Shown: positions 32,515-32,656 of the stretch, piece after piece
How positions within the stretch are numbered: the first letter of the stretch is position 1
Layout of the letters: every line of letters begins with the position of its first letter
NCBI GenBank assembly: GCA_022824395.1
Contig: JAJDZX010000054.1
Coordinates: 1-32,656, forward strand
Direction: 5' to 3'
Length of the DNA stretch: 32,656 nucleotides
DNA from: Alphaproteobacteria bacterium
Lineage (GTDB): Bacteria; Pseudomonadota; Alphaproteobacteria; TMED109
Made by a program: the position numbers and the translations under genes
The notes under the pieces: generated by a model
Databases searched by the model: none
The model's input: only the letters and a program-made list of their open reading frames with translations
What the model was told of the DNA's origin: nothing

Positions 32515-32656
32515 AACACTGCTGTCCCAAGAAAACCGGGTGAACCTGCCATAAGATACTGATGTAAATGCAAGTAACGGGCGTTTTCGGTGTTGCCGAC
32601 TTCACCTGCGCCGTCTGTCGTCACACTTCCGCCCTGCACCGTACCGTCAAGGGGGG
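32515..32656. other. Upstream flank of the ATPase gene to the window edge
   Basis: About 140 bases of AT-richer then GC-richer sequence without a gene. The ATPase promoter should be here, but I found no convincing -35/-10 pair. What lies beyond the window edge may tell whether the ATPase belongs to a larger defence locus. Confidence 0.3.

Noticed and set aside
1..32656. CRISPR arrays, rRNA genes, riboswitches or a prophage
   Set aside because: No regularly spaced repeats, no rRNA-like sequence and no phage structural or integrase genes were found on reading; the three tRNAs have no attachment-site duplications that I could see.

Overview
The window looks like a chromosomal segment of a high-GC alphaproteobacterium, probably a Rhodospirillales-like lineage. 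That placement is inferred from gene content and order. There is a stand-alone NDUFS4-type complex I accessory gene after a tRNA-Pro. There is a thioredoxin/TPR (CnoX-like) - LON-substrate-binding - Trm112 - DUF971 run beside a UbiH-family gene. There is also a broken version of the familiar rpe - heparinase II/III - purH block. Most genes are tightly packed with 1-4 base start/stop overlaps and many GTG or TTG starts.

Layout. 0.3-2.2 kb: ergothioneine genes egtC-egtB. 2.2-3.5 kb: tRNA-Pro, NDUFS4-like gene, carboxymuconolactone-decarboxylase-family gene, tRNA-Arg. 3.5-4.9 kb: both subunits of a 3-oxoacid CoA-transferase (minus strand). 5.1-9.3 kb: lytic transglycosylase, MoaB/MogA-like protein and two overlapping DMT transporters. 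9.2-10.8 kb: DUF3429-like membrane protein, pterin carbinolamine dehydratase, small zincin and a six-cysteine secreted protein. 10.9-12.5 kb: compact arsenic operon arsR-arsC-aquaporin (minus strand). 12.8-14.8 kb: Mug-type DNA glycosylase, egtD, tRNA-Gly. 14.9-17.0 kb: CnoX-LON-Trm112-DUF971 operon. 17.2-19.9 kb: UbiH-like monooxygenase and an amidase-signature enzyme. 19.9-25.6 kb: purH, cysQ, a stand-alone ketoacyl synthase III, heparinase II/III-like gene, rpe. 26.0-27.1 kb: a GST plus a glyoxalase-fold protein.

From about 27.1 kb onward the density drops and the content looks accessory. There is a 518-base stretch without a convincing gene, an orphan mandelate-racemase-type enolase, an exported SGNH/GDSL hydrolase, a long imperfect hairpin with an attC-like edge, and a visibly lower-GC OLD-like ATPase/TOPRIM gene. 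That last gene is cut in two by a single in-frame TGA exactly between the Walker B and H-loop regions.

How the genes work together. EgtD (histidine to hercynine), EgtB (sulfoxide synthase) and EgtC (gamma-glutamyl amidohydrolase) form most of a gamma-glutamylcysteine-type ergothioneine route, although egtD lies about 11 kb from egtCB and no EgtA or EgtE is seen. The arsenic operon would reduce arsenate and release arsenite through an aquaporin rather than a pump. I do not see a clearly new multi-gene system. The best leads are the interrupted ATPase/TOPRIM gene with its flanking hairpin, the compact EgtB, and the orphan ketoacyl synthase inserted in a conserved housekeeping block. All calls come from reading the sequence; no database search was run.
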